Assembly: GCA_036583965.1 (NCBI GenBank)
Contig: JAZBQD010000027.1
Span: 25,489,001 to 25,553,000 of the forward strand
DNA length: 64,000 bases
Direction: 5' to 3'
Source: Prunella strophiata
Taxonomy: Eukaryota > Chordata > Aves > Passeriformes > Prunellidae
The notes under the pieces are model-generated. The model saw only the letters and a program-made list of their open reading frames with translations, made no database searches and was not told where the DNA came from. This document shows, piece by piece, positions 26,129 through 36,500 of the stretch. Both the position numbers and the translations under genes were made by a program. How positions within the stretch are numbered: position 1 is the first letter of the stretch; each line of letters opens with the position of its first letter.

Positions 26129-26227
26129 GTACCCACGGAGCCCTGTGTGTAAATGTCTCTGTGCTTTGTGTGGCCTCTGATGCCTCAGGTTTGGCTTTTG
26201 GGTTTTTCAGGTTCTGTGCTGCCTTAG

Positions 26228-26624
26228 TGTGTGGGTCTGGGCTTCATAATAGGGGATGGTGAGCTCTCTGCACAGAGCAGGGAGACAAAACAATTCCTTC
26301 TCTAGCTGGGGACCAAGGACAAATGATCCAAATCTCAGGCCCAAGAGCACAAACAACGAGAGAAAAACAAGGATGATGGGTCTTCATAGGCTAAAGCTGG
26401 AATTGGACAATGAATTCCAATATGCAAATGGAGCAGAACTTATAAAAGTGTCAGACCCCGTGACTGGCTGTCCATTTTGTGCCCATTCTGGTTCATCTTA
26501 GTTGTAGCCCTGGCTGGGCTCTTGTGCTGGCCAAGGTGGATCCATTGAGGCCTCCTAATAAATCCCTACTTTATTCTTTAGCTCTGTCCAGTCTCTGTTC
26601 TAGGTCAGCCTGCACAAGGCATCA
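26228..26624 (+). mobile_element. Solo LTR (ERV-type), sense to the host gene
   Basis: A 397-bp block runs from TGTGTGGGTCTGGGC to AAGGCATCA and has the internal order of an LTR: octamer ATGCAAAT (26422-26429), TATA box TATAAAAG (26441-26448) and poly(A) signal AATAAA (26557-26562), followed by a CT-rich segment ending CA. The flanks CCTTAG (5') and CCTTGA (3') are an imperfect candidate target-site duplication. No internal retroviral sequence adjoins it. It begins 100 bp after exon 4 in the same orientation as the gene, so it could in principle supply a promoter or a premature poly(A) site. The exact 5' edge is uncertain. Confidence 0.7.
26422..26448 (+). promoter_or_regulatory. LTR promoter elements: octamer plus TATA box
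   Basis: ATGCAAAT octamer followed 12 bp later by TATAAAAG, the arrangement expected at the U3/R end of an LTR. Transcription from here would run toward exon 5. Confidence 0.55.
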
Positions 26625-29600
26625 CCTTGAGTTGCCTCACTCAATTTTTCATTCATTTCTTCCTTATTCAGTGTGGCCCTAAACACTTCTGAGGCAAAGG
26701 CAGGTAGCAGTGTACACCTGGTTGCTTTTAATTGAGCTAGAAGTGCTAAGCTGCCCTGCAGAAGGACTTTTCCTTCTTCCTTTTCTGGGCTGGCTGACCC
26801 AAGCACCTTTGTCCAGGCAGGACCTCTTCCTTCTGTAGTGTGTTTTTCTATGCAGGGCAGGCTGGGGAAGAAGCTCTTTTATCTTATATTTGTCCTGAAA
26901 CTTGAAATCCCAATGTTCTGTTTCCTCTTGGCGTTACCACAGTAGTGGCTGTGACCTTGCTGTATCAGAATTTCTTGGTAAAACATCAATTTAAAAAAAA
27001 TAATGTTTTGATTTCTGCAGGATACAGGCTCATTTGCCTTGAGGTATGAAAACAAATGAATCTTCAGTTGTACTTGGATTTTTGGCTTGGTTGCAGGTGC
27101 TGATCTTGTTCCAAAAATCTTGAAATAAAAATCTGAAACTGTTAATATATTTTTGGCTGGGTTACATTTTCTGGAGTTAAATGCTCTGAAATGCTTTTAA
27201 GTGTTTTACTGTGAGGGGTTCTAGCTTGTTAAATAAGAACGTTGGAGCTTAAATTGGCTACATCTGTATTTAGATCTTTGACAGATCTTTACTGCAGAAT
27301 TTTACTAAACAAAATTCACTGTCAGAATGAATTGAATACCACTCTGCTGTATGGACAGAAATTATTCTCCCAAAATATCTGAGTATTTGTACCTCTCCTA
27401 CAGTCATGTTATCTTTGAGCATGTGTCTGGAAACTCTGAGTTTCTTAATAAAGTGTTTTAACTATTAGTGGTAGTTCCTCATTCAAATTCCTGGGAAAGG
27501 TGGAGTATCTGTAGCTTTTTAGGAATGGAGTGAAGCAGCATCACCTGCTGTGATTTCTTCACTTGCATGTATTTTCTCTTTTAACAGAAGACAGCTATAC
27601 TTTTAATTGCAAAAAATCAATTCTGAGGCTTGATGAAGATTTTAAATAGGGGCTGATGTGGGTCATTTCTTTGGGAGATCTTTGACTACTATTCCTTAGT
27701 GAAGAAAGGCACGTTGATACACTGATAATTTTGCTTTTTGCTTCCATGGGTTCAGACCCACTGTAAGTCTACTAACTGGACCTGGACTACTATTGATCTG
27801 GACCCCATCTGGTTTTGATAGCTTTCACACTTTGCAGAGGTAGCAGAGCTGCTTTCTACAACATAACTCCAGAGAGAGAATGAGAAAGATTCCTTCAAAT
27901 TGCTATTGAAGTTGAGGACAAGGAATACAAACACGAAAACAGACATAAAACTAAATCCCAGAGTACTGCTGTTGTTAATCACTCTTGAGCTTAGAGTATT
28001 ACAATGAGGAATATTCAAGCTCTTGCAGCTTTGGAGAGAAGAAAAAACAATAACCTGGTGGGATGATGATGAGCCCTTCATGTAGGAGATAAAAAATGAA
28101 ATCAACAGCAGCATTATAAATAGCAAATTGGCTTTGATGAAATGCTGATGCCTTGAGTTGGGTCACTGAGGAAGGAAAATATACCTGAAGCAAATTCCTC
28201 AGTCTCTTAGGGATGAGCAAATGCATTCATTCCTGAGGTACACAAACCAAACTCTAAGCAGTCTCCAGGGCAACTCTTGCATATTTAAATGATTAAACTT
28301 CTGCTAAAATTAATTTATACTTACCAGCAATGTATTATTATGAGTGTGTACATACATTAAAAAAATCTATTTATTTGAATTGCTGTGTTTTAGGACAAGC
28401 AAATGCTGAGAAATTAAGGATATAAATTTAGTTACTTATTCTGTATATAAGATAGTGCATTTACTGAGTGAATAACAGAGGCTGAACCAGGGGTTTTTTT
28501 GCTAATATATATGAGCTAAGATTTTTGAGTCCCCTGTTTGATTCTACTTGATGTTGCATTATATTATTGCCTAAGTTGCACTGTTTGTTGTTTGTGGAGG
28601 GTATTTGGTTGTTTTGGGATGTTTGTTTGTTTGTCGGTATTTTATTTTGGGTTTTGTTTGTTTTCAAAAAATGCAGCAGAAATGGAGGCCAGGCTTGGAG
28701 AAGGCCCCTTGCCAAATAAAAGCAGCAAGAATAGCAGAATATCAGACTGCATAAATGATGTTTGTTCTGTTCCACAGTCCCATCACCTTGTGCTCCTTGT
28801 CAGAAGCATCACTGTGCTCTTATCATGCACTTTTATGCTGCAGAATTTTTGCAGCCAGAGGATGAAATGCCACTGGAGAGGTTTTAGGGGGTCTGGTACA
28901 AACATATCCCAGCCAGCCATGGCACCCCAGATTTAGGCTGGGATTGTACCCATAGCAGATGAAGGGATGTTATTTCAGGCCACAGAAAGGTGCCTGACCA
29001 AAATCATCCTGTTGTTGCAGTTTTCCATGTGAAATTTCTGCTCTCCTTGGGGTGGAGTGCTGGTTTTTCCAATAGAAAGCAATTAAAGTCTCTTGTCTGC
29101 AATAAGGCAGGTCATTAATGCTTTGGCTTCCTGCTCCTGTCTCCCCAACCTCATTTCCCACCTAGATGGGAGGGTCTGGCATTAAATCACTCTAAGCATA
29201 ATTACATTGCAAATAATTTCACTGAGTAGTTGCTGCTTCTCCCCAGGGCATTAGATTTTGCTGTTTTCTCTGTTTTTCTTTCCAAGCTGCTCTCTAAGCT
29301 TTTTTCAGAAGTGAGTCTTGCCACAGTCTCTCTGTATTTCTGCTGTTGCTTGAATGAAAGACTGAGTTTTTTAGGCAGCACTTCCTACACAATGAAATGC
29401 AGGATTGCAAACACATCGTGCCACAGCAATTGCTGCTGTGTGATGAGCTCTGCCTGTCTTAGGTATTGTGCATGGGTGTTGAATCAGGGATCATCTATAA
29501 CTTGGAAATCAACAGTTGCTTCTTGTTTTAAGCATTGTGTGCTTGTCTCTACAAACTGGAGAATTACATCTCCCACATCTGCAAGCCTAAGCTGGTTTTA

Positions 29601-30064
29601 CAGTCATTGTGCAACATACTCTGAGAAAAAGCATGCTGCTGTGGGGATGCACTTGCCTGGATTTAATCTGCAGCACTGACAACTTTCATGCAAAGATTTC
29701 CCTTCCAGTTAATGAATTTAACTGGAGGACTTGATTTGAAACCAGTGTCAAGTTTAAAGAAGTCAGTAGCTCAGATTTTTCAGGAGGGAAAACCCCTTAA
29801 GGGTTATTTGTCTTCAAGGTAGCATGAGGTCACTTCTTGCATAAAGGAGGAAGGTGGAAGTGATCTGGCATTTCAGGAAATAAAAAGCTTTAGGTAGCTC
29901 CCTTTTTATGCCACATTTTTTATTTTATTTGCTAGGATTACATATTCCTTATAATAAAGTAAGAGCTCAGAAACTTCCTGACAAGGAATGCAATCATTTT
30001 GATTCTTACTAATGATTCCTTTCTCGCTGGCACTGGAAAGAGAATAATTTCTCTTTCTTGGGAG

Positions 30065-30116
30065 ATGGCTGGGGTTTAAGAAATGGCTGGGGTTTAAGAG
30101 ATGGCTGGGGTTTAAA
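30065..30116. repeat. 18-bp tandem repeat, about three copies, before exon 5
   Basis: ATGGCTGGGGTTTAAGA units start at 30065, 30083 and 30101. The array ends about 30 nt upstream of exon 5, in the zone where a branch point would lie, so copy-number change could affect splicing. Confidence 0.9.
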
Positions 30117-30145
30117 AGCCAGCATGTTTTTTCCCTTGCCTGCAG

Positions 30146-30295
30146 AACCTGAACTTCACTGGCTTCCGCAAGATCCTGAAGAAGCATGACAAGAACCTGG
30201 AGACAGCGCGGGGGGCGGAGTGGAGGGTGGCCGAGGTGGAGGTGGCTCCCTTCTACACCTGCAAGAAGATCAACCAACTTATCTCCGAAACAGAG
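30146..30295 (+). CDS. XPR1: XPR1-family exon 5: end of SPX domain
   Basis: Acceptor CCTGCAG, donor GTGAAG, 50 whole codons, phase 0 at both ends. The translation begins [19 protein letters not shown] and continues through [25 protein letters not shown]. The lysines of [10 protein letters not shown] form the basic patch that binds inositol polyphosphate or pyrophosphate in SPX domains, and all are present, so the regulatory pocket looks intact. Length equals the homologous XPR1 exon. A CR1 tail begins 65 nt after the donor. Confidence 0.97.
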
Positions 30296-30360
30296 GTGAA
30301 GAGGCCAGCCTGGGCACTGCCAAAAATCCCCCAAAAATGGGGTTTTGGTCACTGCTGGTT

Positions 30361-30500
30361 TCTGGAAGTGTTCAAGCATGGCTTGGATGGAGCTCTGAGC
30401 AAACCTGTTCTAGTGGAAAGTGCCCTTGCCCATGGTAGAGGGTTGGAACAAGATCTTTAGGTCCCTTCCAACCCAAACTGTTCTTTGACACTGTAATTCC
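30361..30500 (+). mobile_element. CR1 LINE 3' tail fragment
   Basis: Forward CR1 end: TCTGGAAGTGTTCAAGCATG, GAGCAAACCTGTTCTAGTGG, CCTTGCCCATGGTAGAGGG, GATCTTTAGGTCCCTTCC and AACCCAAACTGTTCT. It occupies part of the short intron between exons 5 and 6. Overlapping open frames that read through exon 5 into it are artefacts of intron retention. Confidence 0.85.
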
Positions 30501-30815
30501 CATAGTGTTTTGCCCTCTCTGTAGCTTATGTTTACCACCAAGATGGCTAATAATTGATTTTGAGATGCCACTGACTTCTGGGACTGCTTACATCAGTATG
30601 AGTATGTTCTCTTCAGCTGGGAACTTTTCCCCTGGCAGCTTTAACTTCTGCCATGAAGGAACTTGGTGCAGCATGCTGAGCTTTTCACATCTTTGTATTA
30701 AAAGAATACTGGGCCAGGGCTCACCTCTAACATGGGACCCAACCTTTAGTTTTGGTTTTACCACTGTGCTCATCATCCAGATGACCTTCAGTGGTGTGTA
30801 TCTTTGTCTCCTTAG

Positions 30816-30899
30816 GAAGTGGTGACCAACGAGTTGGAAGATGGAGACAGACAGAAGGCAATGAAACGTCTGCGTGTCCCACCCTTAGGAGCAGCTCAG
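30816..30899 (+). CDS. XPR1: XPR1-family exon 6: linker from SPX to membrane domain
   Basis: Acceptor TCCTTAG, donor GTGAGA, 28 codons, phase 0. It encodes [20 protein letters not shown] and VPPLGAAQ, the charged cytosolic linker joining the SPX domain to the first membrane helix. It is nearly unchanged from the XPR1 I know (E for A at the first residue). Length matches the family exon exactly. Confidence 0.97.
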
Positions 30900-31379
30900 G
30901 TGAGAGATGGGGGTTGTGGAGCAAAGCTGCTCCTCCAACTTGTCAAGGTGCCAAATCAGATTCAGCATCTGAAGGAAACAGTGGAAATAATTGATGTGAG
31001 CGTGCGTGGGGCAGGGCCAGATAATCTGCTTTAGTTCCGGAAGGTTTGGAAATAGGTTACTACTCCTAATGCATGCAGACAAGGTAATGAAGGCAGGAGA
31101 TAAATGGTAAAAGGAAATTTGTGCTAATAAAAGCATATGCTTAGTGTTTGTGTGGTCTGGAATATTTTTCAGGGGCCACTGAGACTCCCAAGCTCTGTTT
31201 CAACATGGCAAGAATATTACACAGCATTTTCAGTTTAAAAAAAACCTCACTTCAAGAGCAAGAGTGCAATCAGGGATCAGGAGCGTGTGTTTGTGATTTT
31301 AAGTTTGTTCTGCAAACTAATCTGACTGTTCTGATAACCTGTTTACCTCACCTTAATTCTGCTGTGGCTTTCTTCACAG

Positions 31380-31461
31380 CCTGTACCAGCCTGGACTACA
31401 TTCAGGGTTGGATTGTTCTGCGGGTTGTTCATTGCACTGAATGTCACTGTCATACTTTCAG
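31380..31461 (+). CDS. XPR1: XPR1-family exon 7: first transmembrane helix
   Basis: Acceptor TTCACAG, donor GTAGGT, 27 codons plus one base. The translation starts [15 protein letters not shown] and continues [12 protein letters not shown], a hydrophobic helix matching the first membrane span of XPR1. The conserved AWTTFRVG motif sets the frame. The final G joins GT of exon 8 to give Gly. The frame remains open upstream into the intron, but similarity starts at the acceptor. Confidence 0.95.
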
Positions 31462-34341
31462 GTAGGTGTCCTGCCCTGCCTGGGTTTGGGTGTATTCTCC
31501 TCACTTAGGGAGGGCCTGGACCTGGATGTTCTGGGTTAAATCAGAGCCATATCACATTGGGGTGAGCTACTAGTTCTCCTCAGCAGTAGGTTGTGTTTTT
31601 TTCTAATGTTGTATATGTCAATGCTGAACACAAAAATCCTTTTCTTCTGGTCTCCTCCTTATTTTTGAAGGGATATTCTGAGGGTGCAGCACCTATGTGT
31701 AAAAAGGGATTTTTGTTATCATTCTGGGAACATACAGCCCGTGCCCACCTTGAGACAGGTGCTTGTAGAACTTGAGCTTTGCATGGTATTGACTCCCTAA
31801 AGAAAACACCACCAGACACAGAGCCATGTGACCAAATGCCACTCAGGATAGAAATAGAGAACTCATGTGGAAATTCCTAGGATTTCAATGCCTGGAGTCT
31901 GCTAATGGAATTAATTGACTTTTTCTTATTGGCAGTTGTTGGCAAGATGGTTTAAAAGCTACAATTAATGGGTGCATCTCTCAGGCCCTGGCTTTATTCT
32001 GCTTTGTGCCTTCTGAGTTTGGCCCCTGATTAGAGTAGTGCTGCAGATCCAGACACAGAGCTTAATCACAAGCAGCTTTACTAATTGTGTGTGTGATTTC
32101 TGGAGTGTTGTAACTTGCTTAAGCAGTACAAAGGAAAAGGCTCAACAAATCAACTTAGGAGCTCTTGCATTAGGGAAAGCCCATGTCTGTGTTTTTATGA
32201 CTTAAAAGAATTTTTAATCGGATGTTTCTGTAATTGGATCCAGCCATCTCTTGGGATAAAATGCCTCTGTTTGAGGAGCTGTTTGCAGTGCTTCCTGTTT
32301 GGTCTTCCCATGGTAGAGACATGAAGTTGACCCATCTGCATGAAGGACACTGTGTAATGTGTAGAAACTGTTCTTTATTCATAATTTCTGTTACTTAAAT
32401 GTTTGATCTCTGTGTGAGATGCAAAATGATTGAAGCCAGTTGTGTTTGCTTTCCCTCTCAGTGCTGAGAATGAAAAAGTGAGGCAGTTGTGAGAAGGAAT
32501 TAATAAAAATGATTATATCTCTAGAGCAGGTGTTACTAACCCAGTGTGGGTAATAGGTGTGTTGTATCAGCAGGCATGATCTGATAGCTGAGCATTACTG
32601 CAGATATTGGGCAAAAACCTGGATTCCAAGTGCAAAACGGGTGTTTTTAATTGGCTCATACCTTGCTAACCTCTCAGCTGCTTTTGCCAAATTGTTTCTG
32701 TGATTTGATCTAAGCTAAGATAGGATTTCAGTGTTCTGTGTGGAGAATTTGTGAAACAGCATCAGAACATGGCTTCTGTCAGTAACTCAGTGCTGTACTG
32801 CCTGATTTGAAAACTACAGTAGCAGCACTTTACAGAGATGAGTTCATCATCACTTGAGGTCTGTTAAAGGCTGCAAAGCTACAAGTGGATCCCAGGAGGG
32901 TGTCACCCTAAAGAGGAAAAATTCTGAGGCTTCACTGTTCCTGTTTGGGCTTCCCTAGGTGCCAAGCTAGTGTGGGAGGTTGGAATTTCACAGAAATGTG
33001 CATTCATTTTATTAACTAGAAACCTGCAAGGTTTCATGCAAAATCTCAAGCCCTTACTGTGGTCCTGCTCTTGTTTGAGAATTAGGCTGCCATTAAACTT
33101 GTCACCAGAGATATTTTCACTTCTTAGTATTTTTGGGGCTACTCTGCCCTGTTTGGAATTTTGACCAGATGTCCCATTGCGGTTCCTTCCGACCTTACCC
33201 ATTTTGTAATTTCCTTTGGTTTTCAGGTAAAAATTTGAAAATCTTTCTTTACAATTCCACATTTAAGACTAATTTCTTTCAGCTTTTTTTGGAGGTGTGT
33301 AATTTCTGTCCAAAAGTTGACTCTGTTTTGCATGAATCCAAGAATCTAAAGTTTTAAATTTAAAGCAGCAGTTCTGGAGTAATTTTTTTCTTGCATGGCT
33401 TTTTCTCTGTAAGTTATGTAGTATAAAGTGTAGATGCTGAACACATGAAATTCCCTATGGATTTGCTTTCTCTTTTTGAGAAAAAGTGTGAAAAACTTGG
33501 GGCTGTAATTTAGGCAGGTCTGTGGGAATAAATTCTCAGTCTCTGTTCTGTAAAGTGCAGGTTCTTTCTTTTACCCCTCTTAGAAAGCACGTGGGTGAGA
33601 AACTCTCAGTGAAACTAAAACTGAGCATTGAATAACTTTATTTTATTTATGCTTTTCTCATCAAACCTGTGCCTAGTGACCAGGGGAGTCCTTTGCAAAG
33701 AGGTTTATACTGGAGAAAGCTGCTGCTGTATAAGGCTGTTCATTGTTTGAAATGAAGCACATTTGTTTCCAAACCCCTGAAAACTGAACAAAGGAAGCAA
33801 CAGGCTTTCCAGCACTGCTGCCTTGTGCTGGGATTGCTGTTTGGGTGGGGCTTGGGTGTTGTAATGCTGGCCATGAATATGTATTGCATTACCATTGTAC
33901 TGAGTCCGGTGATTAGATGGGTTTAGCATTGTTTTAAATGCTGTAAATGGTTCCTCTTGGTTTTGTGGGGAGCTGAAGTGTTTGTGTATCTGTCTGTTGG
34001 GATTTCATCTCTATTAAACCAGAATATTTAAGTGTCTCTAGTCAGATTTATGCTGGTGCTGTCCCTTGTGCCTGTAGTGTGAGGCAGGGACGCTGCTAAT
34101 GACTCGATTACAGCAGCTGGAAAGGGAATTTTCCCCAGAATGCTCCTAAATCCTCTGACAGGCTAGGCAAAAAGTCCTCCACTTGCTGGAACCTGCAGTT
34201 GTGTACACGTGTACCCTGTTTCCTCAGGGTACAGCCAAACATCTGAGATTAGGATAAAACCTTGCTTTGTGACAGGACCTCTGCTATCCCTAAAATCCCC
34301 GGTTTTTTTTTTTTTTTTGTTTTTTTTTGTGTCTTTGCCAG
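31462..34341. other. Intron 7, 2.9 kb
   Basis: No exon recognised. A degenerate CR1-like end (about 33158-33212) and a poly-T tract before exon 8 (34303-34329) are the only repeat features seen. Otherwise unique AT-leaning sequence. Confidence 0.7.
33158..33212 (+). mobile_element. Possible degenerate CR1 3' end
   Basis: GGTTCCTTCCGACCTTACCC followed by ATTTTGTAATTT resembles the CR1 terminal box and tail. It is too short and divergent to be certain. Confidence 0.35.
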
Positions 34342-34529
34342 GTGTGGCTTTTATAGATGGACCAAATGTATGGCCACTGGTGAGAATCTATCGAGGTGGC
34401 TTTCTCCTGATAGAATTCCTCTTTCTCCTGGGTATCAACACATATGGCTGGAGACAGGCTGGAGTCAACCACGTCCTCATCTTCGAGCTCAACCCCCGCA
34501 GCAACTTGTCCCATCAACATCTCTTTGAG
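34342..34529 (+). CDS. XPR1: XPR1-family exon 8: second membrane span and following loop
   Basis: Acceptor TTGCCAG, preceded by poly-T, and donor GTGAGC. It completes the split Gly codon and adds 62 codons. [40 protein letters not shown] and [13 protein letters not shown] are the most conserved stretch of the membrane domain and leave no doubt about family. The first twelve residues ([10 protein letters not shown]) differ strongly from XPR1 and are one residue shorter, an extracellular-loop difference consistent with a paralogue. The reverse-strand frame over this exon is a shadow. Confidence 0.97.
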
Positions 34530-34721
34530 GTGAGCAGGAGGGATTTTAGAGTGGCTGAGCCATGCTGGGGATCAGCAGGATAAATCCTGCGCCGTTTCCT
34601 GGCAAGGACTCCTAATACAATTAGAAGAGGAAGTTGCTGAAGTCTGATTAGATTACAGGATTGAGCACTGCTCTCCCTTTTCTTCTAATGAGAACACATT
34701 GCAGGTTTGGGGGTTGTGTTT

Positions 34722-34752
34722 TCATTAGGTGTTTGTTTGTTTGTTTGTTTTC
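34722..34752. repeat. (GTTT)n repeat in the exon 9 acceptor tract
   Basis: TGTTTGTTTGTTTGTTTG stands where the polypyrimidine tract of the exon 9 acceptor lies, ending a few bases before TCCCTGCAG. Confidence 0.85.
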
Positions 34753-34759
34753 CCTGCAG

Positions 34760-34939
34760 ATTGCTGGTTTCCTGGGCGTTTTGTGGTGCCTGAGCCTGCT
34801 GGCATGTATATATGGTAAATTCACCTACATCCCCATGCAGGTGAACCCACTCATCTTGTACGGCTTCATGTTGCTTTTTCTCATCAACCCTACCAAAACC
34901 TTATATTACAAGTCCCGTTTTTGGCTGCTCAAACTATTG
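34760..34939 (+). CDS. XPR1: XPR1-family exon 9: third and fourth membrane spans
   Basis: Acceptor CCCTGCAG, donor GTAAGT, 60 codons, phase 0, the same length as in XPR1. [16 protein letters not shown] and [19 protein letters not shown] match the family. Between them the loop reads [19 protein letters not shown], where the XPR1 I know is largely different and otherwise strongly conserved among vertebrates. This is the best internal evidence that the locus may be an XPR1 paralogue rather than the orthologue. The KSRFW motif contributes to the phosphate path in XPR1 structures. Confidence 0.96.
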
Positions 34940-36137
34940 GTAAGTGTCAAAGCAGGTTGAAATAATGAATTTTTTGTTTAAATGCTGTGGCTGAGCAGTG
35001 GCTGTGAAGTGTATACAAGTGTCACTAACCCTCAGGAAAGAGGGGTGCTGGGGAATGCTTATACCACTGTGATTTATAGAGCAGGTGTTGACTGCAGATA
35101 GTTTTTGAGGATGGGTTAGCAGAAGCATATTCTGATTCCTGTACCAGTTGACTTGTTAGCCTTTCAATAGACAGCTGCTTACAAACTTTTGCATGTTTGG
35201 AAACCTTTGGATGGCTTACTTGTTTATTCCTTAATCTAGTGAAACAGATTGATTAGAGGTCCAGTGCTCTAAGGCAAGGCTGCATGGATGCTCCTCAGCC
35301 CAAACTGGGGTAGTGCCAACACTGAGAGGGTTCACTGATGGGGAGAGAACCTTTGGAAAAGTTACTGCCTATAAAATTATGTTCATGGGTGGGTTTTTTT
35401 CCTGTTTGTGCTCTTAAACAAACTCTTTGTTTGAAACCAAGCTCTTTATTTTCCTGTAAGATAAGTCTGGTAAATTCAATGTAAATATATGTGCTGCTTC
35501 AGTGTTCCAGTTATAGGTGGGAGCTCTGAAAGAACAGTTTTCAGACTTGCTGGGTGATTCATGACTTTCTTCCCAACTGGCTGTTTCTCATGCTCTTCCC
35601 CACCCTGTGCACCCTTTTAAATTGGCTTTAATCAAGCTGGTTCCCCTGACACCTTCTTCTTGCTGGCGCTGCTCTGAGAGCTTTGGGCAGAAGAGGGTTT
35701 TGGCTGGCTGGTTTTCTTCATAGAATCATTTCAATGCCAATTAAAACAATTAACTTTATCTGGAACACGGCAAAGATGAGATACAGCATCATGCTTTGAG
35801 GACATGTGTGCAGGTATACACACAGTGAATTAACCTCTGTCTGGTATTTGATTTAGTGGCTTGCTGCTATCCCAGCTTCTTCCTTTGTGCCTTCCAGCAC
35901 TCAGCCATCCCTCACAGAGGTACCTTCAGTCCCAAGCTTCATTAGTCTGGCTGCTGTCCCCTGGTGTGAGGGGAAGCACTTGGATGTGCTTTAACCACAT
36001 GAGCAATATCTGTGCTAATTTACCTTAATATCTTGCCAGGGTGAGATTCTCAGTCTCCACAGAGCTGTTAGGCTGTTTGCAGCTCCTGCCCTGTCCCAGT
36101 GATCTCCAGACTGTGCTGCAATCTGAGATGGAGTTGT

Positions 36138-36441
36138 AGGATCATGGAATGGCCTGAGTTGGAAGGGACCTTCAAGATCATTGAGTTCCAACCCCTCTGC
36201 CACAGGCAGGGACATTTTCCATAATCTCAGGTTGCTCCATGCCCTATCCAACCTGGCCTTGGACACTTCCAGAGATGGGACAGCCACAGCTTCTCTGGGC
36301 ACCCTTTGCCAGGGCCTCACCACCCTCACAGGGAAGGAAGAATTTCTTCTTTGTATCTAATCTAAACCTACACTCTATCAGTTTTAAGCCTTTCCCCCTT
36401 GTCCTGTCACTAAATGCCCTTGTAAACAGTCTCTCCACCAA
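36138..36441 (-). mobile_element. CR1 LINE 3' fragment
   Basis: Reverse orientation: ATCATGGAATGGCCTGAG, TTGGAAGGGACCTTCAAG, GAGTTCCAACCCC, TCCAACCTGGCCTTGGACAC, AGCCACAGCTTCTCTGGGCA and GGAAGAATTTCTTCTTTGTA, the mirror of a CR1 3' end of about 300 bp. Confidence 0.92.
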
Positions 36442-36447
36442 ACCTGA

Positions 36448-36500
36448 ATCATGGAATATCTCAATTGGAAGGGATCCATTAGGTTCATTGAGTACCTGGA
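36448..36500 (-). mobile_element. Second short CR1 tail next to the first
   Basis: TCATGGAATATCTCAATTGG, AAGGGATCCATTAGGTTC and ATTGAG repeat the CR1 terminal box in the same reverse orientation, directly after the preceding copy, suggesting insertion of one CR1 next to or into another. Confidence 0.65.

Larger units (their letters stand above)
26129..30145. other. Intron 4, 4.0 kb
   Basis: Contains a sense-oriented LTR at 26228-26624 and an 18-bp tandem repeat just before exon 5. No additional exon was recognised. A 124-codon antisense open frame at 27752-28126 is Ser/Phe-rich and has no recognisable motif. Confidence 0.75.

Noticed and set aside
27752..28126. 124-codon antisense Ser/Phe-rich frame
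   Set aside because: No motif, repeat signature or splice context; composition-driven.
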